64,000 nt of DNA from Lysobacterales bacterium (GTDB lineage: Bacteria > Pseudomonadota > Gammaproteobacteria > Xanthomonadales > SZUA-5), in the NCBI GenBank assembly GCA_022844165.1, contig JALHMH010000013.1, forward strand, positions 54,045-118,044, given 5' to 3'. This document shows, piece after piece, positions 50,076 through 59,818 of this stretch. A program made the translations under genes and the position numbers. The notes below the pieces were generated by a model. That model ran no database searches, had not been told where the DNA came from, and worked only from the letters and a program-made list of their open reading frames with translations. The first letter of the stretch is position 1. Each line of letters opens with the position of its first letter.

Positions 50076-51689
50076 ATGATGGACCAACGTCGCGAACGAC
50101 CGCGCGCGCGTTCCGGACTTCGTAGCAGCCTCTTCGCATGTGCGTTAGCTGCGGCAGGCAACGCGAGCTCGCAAATCGTCGGAATCGCAATTCCACCTGA
50201 CCCTTGCGTCGAAACAACGTTCAATCCGCCTCCTGTCGAGATCACCAACCTCCCTCCCCCTTCAGGTGCTGGAGACTTTTTCGCCGGCATTCGTGTGTAT
50301 GTGGATCCTGCGCAGCCACCGGCTCTTTCTGCCAGCGCTATGGTGCTGATCGTCAACGGCAACGGCTTTAACCAATCCGACTACACCAGCTATGCCACCT
50401 ATCTTGCCCGGCAAGGCTTCACAGTTGCAGTGGCACGCCGCCCAAGCGGCGTCGCCTACGACGTCGACGACTTCGTACTCGATTCGCTCGCACTGGTTTT
50501 TGAAGAACAAGATCTTGCGAACGATACGAAAATTGCACTGATCGGGCACAGCGTCGGCGGCAGCACGGTTCTGAATGCTGCGGTTCGCAACCGCACCATC
50601 GGGGCTGGCTTCAATATCGATGCAGTGGTGACACTTGCGCCGTCCATCAGCGCATCAACGGCCAACCTCACGCGCACGCACGCGGATGCGCTGTTGACCA
50701 TCTTCGGTTCGCAGGATCAAGACGTCGAAGGCCTGGGCAACCAGGCAAACGACGCCTTCGCGGTTTACGACCGCAGCGATCACGAAGGCAACAGCACTTG
50801 CCACGGTAACGGCTTCTGTTTTGCGACACCGACGATCGACAAACGCATGCTGTTCATACACGGGGCCGATCACGCGAGCCTCGTGAATGCCGTCAAACTC
50901 TGCAACTTCGGCGCGTGCGAGTTTCCGCAAAAGGCCTTTATCAGCAAGTCCAACCAGTACTGCATCGCGCGCGGTTACACCAACGCATTCCTGCGTCGAC
51001 ATTTGCGCGGCGAGACCATTTATCAGGGCATGCTCGAAGGCCGTTATCGACCGCCCTCGATCGCGGGTGTCACCTCGAACGCCATCGATGCACAAGCCAA
51101 CCCGATCGGCTCGGCGCTGCGAATGAGCCTGCAGCAGAGCCCCAAATTGCGCAGTGTGATCGAAAACTTCGAAGACGAAGCCTGGTCTCTGAGCCATCAT
51201 TCGCCCCAGGTGCAACTGCAGCTGCTGCAACCCGAACAACTCATCGGCGGCACCAGCAATGTACGTCATGTCAGTCACGCGCTGGCAGTCGGTTGGACAA
51301 ACAAACCGACGTGGCATTACCTTGGCTTCACTGTTCCAGCTGGTCGCCGCAACGTCGGCAATTTCGCACGAGTCGCGCTGCGTGTCGGACAACTACACCA
51401 GAACAGCGCTGCCACGGCCAACGTTGCGAACGTCGCAACGTCGATCATGCTTGGCATTCATGATGGCGACGACACCAGCTGGCGCTGGGCACAGGATTAC
51501 GCCGCGATCCCGGCCAACGATTTCCGGCCGGGCAACGACTACACGCACAGTGTCATGAACACCGTTGCCGTTCCGCTCAGTGCCTATATTGGCGTTGACA
51601 AGTCCGATATCCGCTCGGTCATCCTGGCCTTTCCGCCAAACACCAAAGGGACACTGATCATCGACAACCTGGAGTGGTTCAAGGAGTAA
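50076..51689 (+). CDS. Secreted alpha/beta hydrolase with C-terminal beta-rich domain
   Basis: Signal-like N-terminus; IALIGHSVGGSTVLNAAV nucleophile elbow; C-terminal IIDNLEWFKE is CBM-like in style. Confidence 0.8.
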   Translation: MMDQRRERPRARSGLRSSLFACALAAAGNASSQIVGIAIPPDPCVETTFNPPPVEITNLPPPSGAGDFFAGIRVYVDPAQPPALSASAMVLIVNGNGFNQSDYTSYATYLARQGFTVAVARRPSGVAYDVDDFVLDSLALVFEEQDLANDTKIALIGHSVGGSTVLNAAVRNRTIGAGFNIDAVVTLAPSISASTANLTRTHADALLTIFGSQDQDVEGLGNQANDAFAVYDRSDHEGNSTCHGNGFCFATPTIDKRMLFIHGADHASLVNAVKLCNFGACEFPQKAFISKSNQYCIARGYTNAFLRRHLRGETIYQGMLEGRYRPPSIAGVTSNAIDAQANPIGSALRMSLQQSPKLRSVIENFEDEAWSLSHHSPQVQLQLLQPEQLIGGTSNVRHVSHALAVGWTNKPTWHYLGFTVPAGRRNVGNFARVALRVGQLHQNSAATANVANVATSIMLGIHDGDDTSWRWAQDYAAIPANDFRPGNDYTHSVMNTVAVPLSAYIGVDKSDIRSVILAFPPNTKGTLIIDNLEWFKE

Positions 51690-51908
51690 TCGGACGAACG
51701 GTTTCGACGAGTTCGTAGTGAGCCCAGGTTGATTCCTGGGACGACACACCGGCCGGCGCGCTGCACCTTCGCAGCGCGCCGGAACCTGGCGCGAAGATGT
51801 CAGAATCTGCGAGATTTGCGCGCTATCGAATTGCCCTATTTGATGGGAAGATCACAGTCGGCCGGAGCGCTTGCTCGGCCTTCAACCAATCATCGACAGG
51901 GGAAAGTC

Positions 51909-53015
51909 ATGACACGTATTTGCAGCGCGACCGCGGTCGCCTTCGCCACTGGTTTTTTCTGCAGTTCGGTAGCACTCGCCCAGAACGTACTGCCTCCCGG
52001 CCAGAGCGCCACGGGCGTGACAATCACGAACTCGTCGTCGGCTCCTGTGTACGCCAATTTGGTGCTGGGGCAACCGCCCGCAAGCCCGCCGGCGGGTTGC
52101 ACCAATCTCGGCATTCAGATCGACAGCCTTACGGATACCAATCTCGTCTTCACCTCTAGTACGGGTCAGAAAGTTGTTTTCACGCCGGTTCCTGGCGTGA
52201 CCGACAAGGGTTCCTACCAATTGGCCGCAGGCGAGACCATCACCTACGTGCCACAGACATTCGACTGCGGCAATTCCAACCAGTCGACATGCAGCCCGGC
52301 GGTCACGTTCAACTTCTTTTTTACGCCGCAGAACGTTGGCTTCAGCAACAACAATGGTTGCAGTAACAGTGTCTTCCCGAACGCAACCAATCTTGCCGAA
52401 GCATCGATCAACTTCGGCATCAACGGCGCAGTGGGCAGCACCTGTGCGAATGCGGACGATACCGACATCAGCGCCGTCAATGGCGTCAACGCCATTCTGC
52501 AAGTCAACACGGTCGGAACAGGTTGGCCGTCCGCCACAAGCTCCGCGCAAAACGGCGTGCTCGGGCAGAATGCCAACAAACCCGGTGTGTTCGGTTGGGC
52601 GGCCACCAATTGCTCAGGCAGCAATGCAAATGCAGGCTTCCCCAACCCGACCGCAAGCTGTGCAGCACCGGTGAACGCACCACGCGCACCCAGCGGGCCG
52701 AACCCGATCTGCACGACGCCCGGCGGTACCACCTACCAGCCAATCGTAGGACCCGATGGAACGAAATACTGCGATGAACGCAGCGATGCAGGCACGTGCA
52801 ACAACCAGCGGACAGCTCTCGTGACTGGCGGCAATGTCCAGATCAGCTATCTCAGTCAAGCGCCTGTTTGCACAGATGTCGATGCCGGCCCGATCTTCGA
52901 CAACCATCAAGCCCAAACCGTGTGCCCAAGTGCCTGCGGATCGCAGCAGTGGAATGGGCAATGGACAACAACTCAACCGGGCACCATGTCGGTTTGCGGG
53001 TGTTGTTCCGGCTGA
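51909..53015 (+). CDS. Secreted protein with thaumatin-like middle and C-terminal mannan-binding (MVL-type) lectin signature
   Basis: Signal peptide MTRICSATAVAFATGFFCSSVALAQ; VTITNSSSAPVYANLVLG; C-terminal AQTVCPSACGSQQWNGQWTTTQPGTMSVCGCC resembles the MVL repeat (WNGQWxT..PG.MSVC.C). Confidence 0.65.
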   Translation: MTRICSATAVAFATGFFCSSVALAQNVLPPGQSATGVTITNSSSAPVYANLVLGQPPASPPAGCTNLGIQIDSLTDTNLVFTSSTGQKVVFTPVPGVTDKGSYQLAAGETITYVPQTFDCGNSNQSTCSPAVTFNFFFTPQNVGFSNNNGCSNSVFPNATNLAEASINFGINGAVGSTCANADDTDISAVNGVNAILQVNTVGTGWPSATSSAQNGVLGQNANKPGVFGWAATNCSGSNANAGFPNPTASCAAPVNAPRAPSGPNPICTTPGGTTYQPIVGPDGTKYCDERSDAGTCNNQRTALVTGGNVQISYLSQAPVCTDVDAGPIFDNHQAQTVCPSACGSQQWNGQWTTTQPGTMSVCGCCSG

Positions 53016-53443
53016 ACGGGCTGAACTGTTGCATTTGGTCCCAGTGCGCCTCGCCTGACCGAGCAGAGCTGAGTCGGTCAGGCGTCGCGAATGACCGCGC
53101 ACGAACGAGTTGCGCAGTTCGATTTCCTGCGTATTCAAATGACCAGCAAAATCCCGACAGAGATCGCTCAACCCCACGGCGGCGGGACCGCATGCGCGCC
53201 AAGCTAAATCTATAGGGGTTTTTTCCAATCACTCTGGGACACCAAACTCGTGTCCGGGCGAGGATGGCAACAACTCGAAGGTTCGACTTTGCGTAGACGT
53301 GCTGTCCGCAACAATGAGGGGGGTTGAATTCGCGTTTGGTGTCGAAGGGTTCGAAGCTCTAAACTACCAGCGTGACATCCAGCCGCCGCGTCGCCGCGAC
53401 ACGGCGCGTCTGATACCCCTACCCAATTGGAATCCCGACAGCC

Positions 53444-54022
53444 ATGCCCATCGAATTGCCAGCACTCCCATACGCCCGCGACGCGCTGATGCCGCATATT
53501 TCGCCAGAGACGATCGACTTTCATTACGGCAAGCACCACCAAGCCTACGTCACCAATCTCAATAACCTGATCAAAGGGACTGAGCTTGACAGCAAGTCCT
53601 TGGAAGACATCGTCAAAGCTTCGAGCGGCGGCGTGTTCAACAATGCGGCGCAAGTATGGAATCACACGTTCTACTGGAACGGTCTTAAGCCCGGTGGCGG
53701 CGGCGAGCCCAGCGGTAAAGTGGCAGACGCCATCCAGGCGGCATTTGGCAGCTTCGAGAAGTTCAAAGAGGAGTTCGCCAAAACGGCCATCGGTACCTTC
53801 GGCTCGGGCTGGGCCTGGTTGGTGCAAAAGAACGACGGCTCGTTGGGCCTGGCAAGCACCAGCAACGCACAAACACCACTGACGGGCGACGACACACCAC
53901 TGCTCACTTGCGATGTTTGGGAACATGCCTACTACATTGACTATCGCAATCTGCGTCCGAAGTACCTGGAGGCCTTCTGGAATCTTGTGAACTGGGATTT
54001 CGTTGCAGGCAATATGCGCTGA
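53444..54022 (+). CDS. sodB: Superoxide dismutase (Fe)
   Basis: [37 protein letters not shown]...[28 protein letters not shown]. Confidence 0.97.
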   Translation: MPIELPALPYARDALMPHISPETIDFHYGKHHQAYVTNLNNLIKGTELDSKSLEDIVKASSGGVFNNAAQVWNHTFYWNGLKPGGGGEPSGKVADAIQAAFGSFEKFKEEFAKTAIGTFGSGWAWLVQKNDGSLGLASTSNAQTPLTGDDTPLLTCDVWEHAYYIDYRNLRPKYLEAFWNLVNWDFVAGNMR

Positions 54023-54103
54023 GCATCGATACGCCATGATGTTGCACCCGCTAAAGCCGTTGCACCAGGCACGGCTTTGGCGGTTACGGCGAAGGCGCCA
54101 GAG

Positions 54104-54270
54104 TCCTTGACTGAGCGGGATCTTGTCATTTGAGTCAAGTTTTCGTCGGAGCGGCTTTGGCTGTTGAAGCCCCCATTGAGTACAAGGGGGTGGAGGATCG
54201 GCGCTTACACGCCGCAAGGCGTGTGCCGAGCCGAACGACCGGCGGCTGTGCCGCCGGGCCGAGCGGCATC
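54104..54270 (+). repeat. Dispersed intergenic repeat copy R3
   Basis: gtccttgactgagcgggatcttgtcatttgagtcaagttttcgtcggagcggctttggctgttgaagccccc...cacgccgcaaggcgtgtgccgagccgaacgaccggcggctgtgccgccggg; between convergent sodB and purK. Confidence 0.85.
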
Positions 54271-54346
54271 GCGATAGCGACGACAAGCGCCACAGAATCG
54301 GGCCGAAGACCCAGCGAGAAAGGCGTGAAACTTCCGGCGGATCAGA

Positions 54347-55471
54347 CTAACGCTGCAAGTAGTTGTGTAGTAAACCCTTTGCCAGCTCCACCGGAGGCCC
54401 AGCCAAACCCGTCGTAGATCGCGCCTCCAGTATTTCAAGCAGCGCCCTGCAGCTCTGGTGCGTTAAAGTCACGTGACCGACTTTTCGCCCCGATCGCGCT
54501 TGTTTCCCATAGTCGTGCCAATGCGCGCCGGGAGTTCTCAGTGCCGCAGAACGATCAGGCAGCGACCCCACCCAATTCAACATGCACGAGTATCCGAGCG
54601 CCGCGCAATCTCCCAACGGCAATCCGGCAATCGCACGAATGTGATTCTGAAATTGGCTGGTGACCGCACCTTCGATGGTCCAATGGCCGCTGTTGTGAAC
54701 TCGTGGTGCCATCTCGTTGGCAACCAACTGGCCGTCCACATCGAAAAACTCGATTGCGAAGACGCCGACATATTCAAGAGCGTCCGCCAGCCGGTGCGCT
54801 ATTGCTTCGGCATGCCTTTGCTGTGCCGCGCTGACCCGGGCCGGTGCAATGCTGACCGCTAACACGCCACCTGCATGCACGTTTTCGGTCAGCGGATAAC
54901 AGCGGACCTCGCCATCGGTGCCACGTACAGCAATGATCGACAGCTCGCGATCGAACGGCACTTTGGATTCGAGCACGCAAGCAGCTTCATGCAGTGCTGC
55001 GTGCGCCTGAGTCAGTACCTGCCGCGTTGCAACGGTAACTTGTCCTTTGCCGTCGTAGCCAAATCGTGTTGTCTTCAAAATTGCTGGAAACCGAAAATCG
55101 CCTGGCACCTCGCCCGGAACGGCACAATGCGGCGCTACGGGCACACCGAGCATTGCGAACAGTGCCTTTTCTTTGAGCCGGTCTTGCGACGTGCTCAGTG
55201 CCAATGGCGGCGGAAACACTGGGCATCGCGAGGCCAGTTCAACCAATCCCGGCGCCGAGACATTTTCAAAATCGAAGGTCACTAAATCGCATTGTCTGGC
55301 GAAAGCTTTGAGAGCACCCAGGTCATCGAAATCTCCTTGGATCAGATCCGCCACAACGCCAGCGCAAGCGTCCGGCGCCGGGTCGTAAACAGAGAAGCGA
55401 ATGCCAAGCGGAATACCAGCAAGCGCCAACATGCGCGCGAGCTGTCCGCCACCGACAATGCCTATGCGCAT
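54347..55471 (-). CDS. purK: 5-(carboxyamino)imidazole ribonucleotide synthase
   Basis: [78 protein letters not shown]. Confidence 0.96.
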   Translation of the reverse strand: MRIGIVGGGQLARMLALAGIPLGIRFSVYDPAPDACAGVVADLIQGDFDDLGALKAFARQCDLVTFDFENVSAPGLVELASRCPVFPPPLALSTSQDRLKEKALFAMLGVPVAPHCAVPGEVPGDFRFPAILKTTRFGYDGKGQVTVATRQVLTQAHAALHEAACVLESKVPFDRELSIIAVRGTDGEVRCYPLTENVHAGGVLAVSIAPARVSAAQQRHAEAIAHRLADALEYVGVFAIEFFDVDGQLVANEMAPRVHNSGHWTIEGAVTSQFQNHIRAIAGLPLGDCAALGYSCMLNWVGSLPDRSAALRTPGAHWHDYGKQARSGRKVGHVTLTHQSCRALLEILEARSTTGLAGPPVELAKGLLHNYLQR

Positions 55472-55971
55472 GGCGGCACTCGAGGATCCGGGTCGTTCAG
55501 CACCTTGTCGGTAGCAGCTTGACGCCATTGGCGCAGACGCTGCTCGATGCGCTTGTCCGACAGCCCAAGTATTGCAGCTGCGCAAAGCCCGGCATTGCGC
55601 GCCCCAGCGATTCCAATCGCGAACGTGGGCACTGGCACACCCGCGGGCATTTGTACGATCGACAGCAGCGAATCAAGGCCGTTGAGCGATTTGGATTGTA
55701 CCGGCACACCGAGCACCGGCAACCAGGTCTTTGCCGCAATCATGCCCGGCAAGTGCGCAGCGCCGCCCGCCCCCGCAATGATCAGCCGCAAGCCACGCTC
55801 TGACGCCGTCTGCGCATACTCGAACAACAGATCCGGCGTTCGGTGAGCGGAGACCACACGCACCTCATGATCGATGCAAAGGGCCGTCAGCGATTCGCTG
55901 GCGCCAACCATCGTCTCCCAATCGGAGCGCGATCCCATCACGACGCCCACTAACGGCGATCCTGTTTCCAT
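55462..55971 (-). CDS. purE: 5-(carboxyamino)imidazole ribonucleotide mutase
   Basis: [68 protein letters not shown]-like [22 protein letters not shown]. Confidence 0.96.
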   Translation of the reverse strand: METGSPLVGVVMGSRSDWETMVGASESLTALCIDHEVRVVSAHRTPDLLFEYAQTASERGLRLIIAGAGGAAHLPGMIAAKTWLPVLGVPVQSKSLNGLDSLLSIVQMPAGVPVPTFAIGIAGARNAGLCAAAILGLSDKRIEQRLRQWRQAATDKVLNDPDPRVPPCA

Positions 55972-56033
55972 TTGTGCTTTGAGTGATTGGGCCGGCACGC
56001 TATGTTAGCGGGATTCTCAGCTGTGGAAATCCT

Positions 56034-56303
56034 ATGAGCATCGATAGACGCCTGCTCGATATCCTGGTCTGCCCTTCCTCGCGACGGCCGTTGCGGCCAC
56101 TGAGCCGCGATCAGCTCGCAGTGCTGAACAAGGCCATCGCCGCTGGCAGTGCGCTGCGCGTGGACGGCAGTGCAGAGAACACGATCCTGACGGAAGGTTT
56201 GATCACGGACGACCACAAAGTGGTCTATCGCATTGATGACGACATTCCGGTCCTACTGGTCGAAGCTGGCATCGGAACAACACAATTTGCAGATTTTCCT
56301 TAG
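56034..56303 (+). CDS. Trm112 family protein
   Basis: DRRLLDILVCPSSRRPLRPL...EGLITDDHKVVYRIDDDIPVLL. Confidence 0.85.
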   Translation: MSIDRRLLDILVCPSSRRPLRPLSRDQLAVLNKAIAAGSALRVDGSAENTILTEGLITDDHKVVYRIDDDIPVLLVEAGIGTTQFADFP

Positions 56304-56339
56304 CTGGAGATCGTAACCGTCGATCGATTGCGATATACG

Positions 56340-56356
56340 TCACACAAATTGTGTGA
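56340..56356. promoter_or_regulatory. 17-bp palindrome, putative operator upstream of the DUF1631 gene
   Basis: TCACACAAATTGTGTGA is self-complementary except the central base; 70-100 bp upstream of the next gene. Confidence 0.5.
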
Positions 56357-56427
56357 AACTGTTCAAAGTATGGCTAGATGTGACGTTCAGCGTCACTGGC
56401 ATTCGCTAACCTTTCAGACGTCCGCCA

Positions 56428-58917
56428 ATGGCGCGGATTGCCCAGGGGTGTTCCATCGTGTCGACAAGTTCCGACAATAAGGTTGTTGACCTGCAACAGC
56501 GTCAGGCGGCTCAGTCTCAACAACTCGATCGGGTTGGCGAGTTGATCAAGCAATGCCGTGGTGTGACGCAGAAGCGCCTGGCATTGATGGTTGGCGCCTT
56601 GTTCGACGGCGTCGATGATGCCTTGTTCGATTTGGCGGAAAAGGCGGAGAACAATACCGTCCAAACCAAGTACTTCGACGGTATGCGCGAGGTGCGCAAG
56701 AAACGGCAGTTGATTGAACGTCTGTTCCAAGAGAACCTGACACGTGAATTCGCCCAGTACGGGTCCGGTGTCGTCCGCACGAGTGAGGACACTTCCGCGA
56801 CGCCCAAGGTCGGGCTCGCGCTCATCGACGATCGGGAGCTGGAAGAATCGCTTGCAGTTTCAGCGATGGCCGGAAAAGCCGAAAATCGAATGTCGCGAGC
56901 CTTGTACGCGCTCGACCAGCGTATGTCGGTGATGTCCGGCGGCATTAAGGTCGACGACACCAACAATCCGATCGCACCCAAACCGCTGTGCCTGGCCTTC
57001 CAAGCCACACTGTCCGAACTCGACGTCGATCTCCACGTCAAACTGCTGATCCTGAAGCTTTTCGATAAACACGTGATGGCGGGGCTGGATGGGCTCTACG
57101 ACGAACTCAATCAGTTGCTGGTGCAGGCCGGGGTGCTGCCGCAGCTCAAACACCAGCCGCTCATCCGTCGCCCAGGTCAAAGCCCTTCGGCGCCCGGCCC
57201 AGGCGGACTACCGGCAGCCGAGGCACCGCCCGATCAGTTCGATCCCGGCACTGTGCCGCATACATCTGATGGGGGCCCTCCCGGTCATGGGCACTACTAC
57301 GGAAGCGCAACCGCGGCAGCGGAGGCGGAGCTGCAAATAGAACTCTACAACACGGTACGTTCGCTGTTGGCGTCCCGGCGCGCCATTTCGCCAGCGCCCC
57401 CGGGCGCCTCTGGCATGTATACGGGCGCTCAACCCGGACCGCCAACGCCCGCATTCGCGACGAACGATCTGGTCAACGCTTTGACGATCCTGCAAAGCCA
57501 AACCATGGCGATGACTTCGCCGCATGCACCTGCCTACGCGACGATGACGGGGCTGGTTCCGGCCACACAGGTGAAAGAGGACCTCGTGGGCCAGCTGCAA
57601 AGACTCGGCAGCAGCGAGCAACACCGAGTCGCCGCTGCAGACGAAGACACCATCGATTTGGTAGGCATGCTGTTCGAGTTCATCCTGCAGGACAAGAACC
57701 TGCCGGTGCAAATACAGGCTTTGTTGGCGCGATTGCAGATTCCGTATCTGAAATGCGCGATTCTCGATAAAGCGCTGTTCGCCAAGAAGGAACACCCCGC
57801 GCGCCAGCTCCTGGACGAACTTGCGCAATCCAGTTTGACCTGGAGCGAGGAAAGCGATAAGGACAATCGCTTTTTCGACAAGGTACGCTCGGTTGTGGAG
57901 TCGCTGTTAAAGGACTTCGACGACGACGTAGGTATTTTTGAGCGCCAACTCCGCGAGTTCCGCGAATTTGCGGCGTCGACCAAGAAGCGAGCCGAGGTTG
58001 CTGAGCTGCGCGCGGCTGAAGCAGCACGTGGGCGCGAACGACTTCAGGGTGCCCGGAAGACGGCTGCGCGCGAGATTCTGTCGCGCATTGAAGGGCACAA
58101 ACTGCCGGAAGTGATTCGCCACATCTTGACGCGGCCTTGGGCGAATGTGTTGGTGTTGACAATTCTTCGTCAAGGCGAGGGCTCGCACCCATGGAAAACC
58201 TCGCTACGCGTTGCCGACGAGTTGCTCTGGGCGGCCTTACCCAAGCAAACTGACGCAGAACGCGCGCGGCTGCGTGCGCTCATGCCCGAAATGGAGAAGG
58301 CGCTCCGCCAGGGTTTGGCCATGGTGGCATACCATGAAAACGATATGCGCCAGTTGTTGGATGAGCTGAATCGGTTTTATTTATCGCAACTCGACCCGAT
58401 GGCGCCCAAACCGGACACTCCCGCGGCGCCGGAAGACACGCCGGCGCCGGTCGCGGTGAACGATGGCCTGGTGGTGGAAGTCAAACGACCGAGTGTTGTG
58501 CTGCCGGCAACTCAGGAAGAGAGTTTTGTCGAGGAAATCTCCCGCGCACCCGCGTCCGAACCGGAGGTTGAGCCTGACCATATCGACGATCACTGCGCGG
58601 AATTGGTCAAGGCGATGAAGGTTGGCACGTGGGTCGAGTTCCGCTACGACGACGGCCGCGCTGAGCGTGCCAAACTGTCCTGGATCAGTCCGATCAGTAC
58701 CAAGTTCCTGTTCGTCAACCGCAAGGGCCTCAAAGTCGCAGACAAAACCGCGTTGGTACTGGCGGCCGAACTTCGCGCCGGCAAGGCAATGCTGCTCGAA
58801 GACGTGCCGCTGTTCGACCGCGCGTTAGACGCCATTGTCGAGCGCCTGAAGAACACGGCACCCACTGACTCGACCGAAACCTTGGAGTCTCCGACGGGCG
58901 AACCCGCGCCAACGTGA
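56428..58917 (+). CDS. DUF1631 family protein
   Basis: 829 aa; QQLDRVGELIKQCRGVTQKRLALMVGALFDGVDDALFDLAEKAENN; LQIPYLKCAILDKALFAKKEHPARQLLDELAQSS; PilZ-like WVEFRYDDGRAERAKLSWISPISTKFLFVNRKG. A GTG start at 56458 is possible. Confidence 0.85.
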   Translation: MARIAQGCSIVSTSSDNKVVDLQQRQAAQSQQLDRVGELIKQCRGVTQKRLALMVGALFDGVDDALFDLAEKAENNTVQTKYFDGMREVRKKRQLIERLFQENLTREFAQYGSGVVRTSEDTSATPKVGLALIDDRELEESLAVSAMAGKAENRMSRALYALDQRMSVMSGGIKVDDTNNPIAPKPLCLAFQATLSELDVDLHVKLLILKLFDKHVMAGLDGLYDELNQLLVQAGVLPQLKHQPLIRRPGQSPSAPGPGGLPAAEAPPDQFDPGTVPHTSDGGPPGHGHYYGSATAAAEAELQIELYNTVRSLLASRRAISPAPPGASGMYTGAQPGPPTPAFATNDLVNALTILQSQTMAMTSPHAPAYATMTGLVPATQVKEDLVGQLQRLGSSEQHRVAAADEDTIDLVGMLFEFILQDKNLPVQIQALLARLQIPYLKCAILDKALFAKKEHPARQLLDELAQSSLTWSEESDKDNRFFDKVRSVVESLLKDFDDDVGIFERQLREFREFAASTKKRAEVAELRAAEAARGRERLQGARKTAAREILSRIEGHKLPEVIRHILTRPWANVLVLTILRQGEGSHPWKTSLRVADELLWAALPKQTDAERARLRALMPEMEKALRQGLAMVAYHENDMRQLLDELNRFYLSQLDPMAPKPDTPAAPEDTPAPVAVNDGLVVEVKRPSVVLPATQEESFVEEISRAPASEPEVEPDHIDDHCAELVKAMKVGTWVEFRYDDGRAERAKLSWISPISTKFLFVNRKGLKVADKTALVLAAELRAGKAMLLEDVPLFDRALDAIVERLKNTAPTDSTETLESPTGEPAPT

Positions 58918-59747
58918 CAACGCTGGAAGTCAGTATTCGCGCGAACGTTTGCGCCGCCCTCGCCGAGGACGTCGGCTCGGGCGATGTTTCGGCGCAACTC
59001 GTCGATGCCTCTGGCCTGGGCACGGCGACCGTAGTCACGCGCGAGCCCTGTGTACTTGCAGGGCGACCCTGGTTCGACGCTACATTCGAGGCGCTGGGCA
59101 AAGTGGAGTCGAACTGGCACTATGACGATGGCGACGAGTTGCCGGCGGGAGTGGAAATCTGCTGCCTTCGCGGCTCTTTGCGGAATCTGCTGACCGGCGA
59201 GCGAACGGCGCTGAATTTCCTGCAACTATTGTCCGGCACGGCAACGACGACGCGCCGCTATGTACGTGCACTCGGACACACACGAACTCAAATTCTCGAT
59301 ACGCGAAAGACCGTCCCGGGATTGCGAATTGCGCAAAAGTACGCGGTCCGCATCGGTGGCGGCACAAATCATCGAATGGGTCTGTACGATGCCGTCTTGA
59401 TCAAGGAGAACCATATCGCGGCGTGCGGCGGAATCACTGCCGCCATCGAAGTCGCGCGCTCATTGCACCCAAATCTGACGATCGAAGTGGAAGTCGAGTC
59501 GCTTGCCGAGTTTCGACAGGCACAGGCCGCCCGGCCCGACCGCATTATGTTGGACGAATTGCCGCAGGATGAACTTCGCGCGGCGATTGCAGAACGAATG
59601 CCCGGCATCCAACTTGAGTTGTCAGGTGGACTGTCGATCGAATCGCTATCTGCGATCGCAGAGCTTGGCGTCGACTTCGTATCGATCGGCGCGCTGACTA
59701 AACACGTTCGCGCCATCGATTTATCGATGCGCATCGGCGGCGCATAA
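58914..59747 (+). CDS. nadC: Nicotinate-nucleotide diphosphorylase (carboxylating)
   Basis: LTGERTALNFLQLLSGTATTTRRYV, ILDTRKTVPGLRIAQKYAVRIGGGTNHRMGLYDAVLIKENHI. GTG start overlaps the DUF1631 stop. Confidence 0.97.
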   Translation: MTTLEVSIRANVCAALAEDVGSGDVSAQLVDASGLGTATVVTREPCVLAGRPWFDATFEALGKVESNWHYDDGDELPAGVEICCLRGSLRNLLTGERTALNFLQLLSGTATTTRRYVRALGHTRTQILDTRKTVPGLRIAQKYAVRIGGGTNHRMGLYDAVLIKENHIAACGGITAAIEVARSLHPNLTIEVEVESLAEFRQAQAARPDRIMLDELPQDELRAAIAERMPGIQLELSGGLSIESLSAIAELGVDFVSIGALTKHVRAIDLSMRIGGA

Positions 59748-59818
59748 CGTCCACATTCGGTCACCTGAAGCGTGACCAGCCGTACGGAGGCGAGCGGGTG
59801 CTCGCCTCCGTTCCAGAC

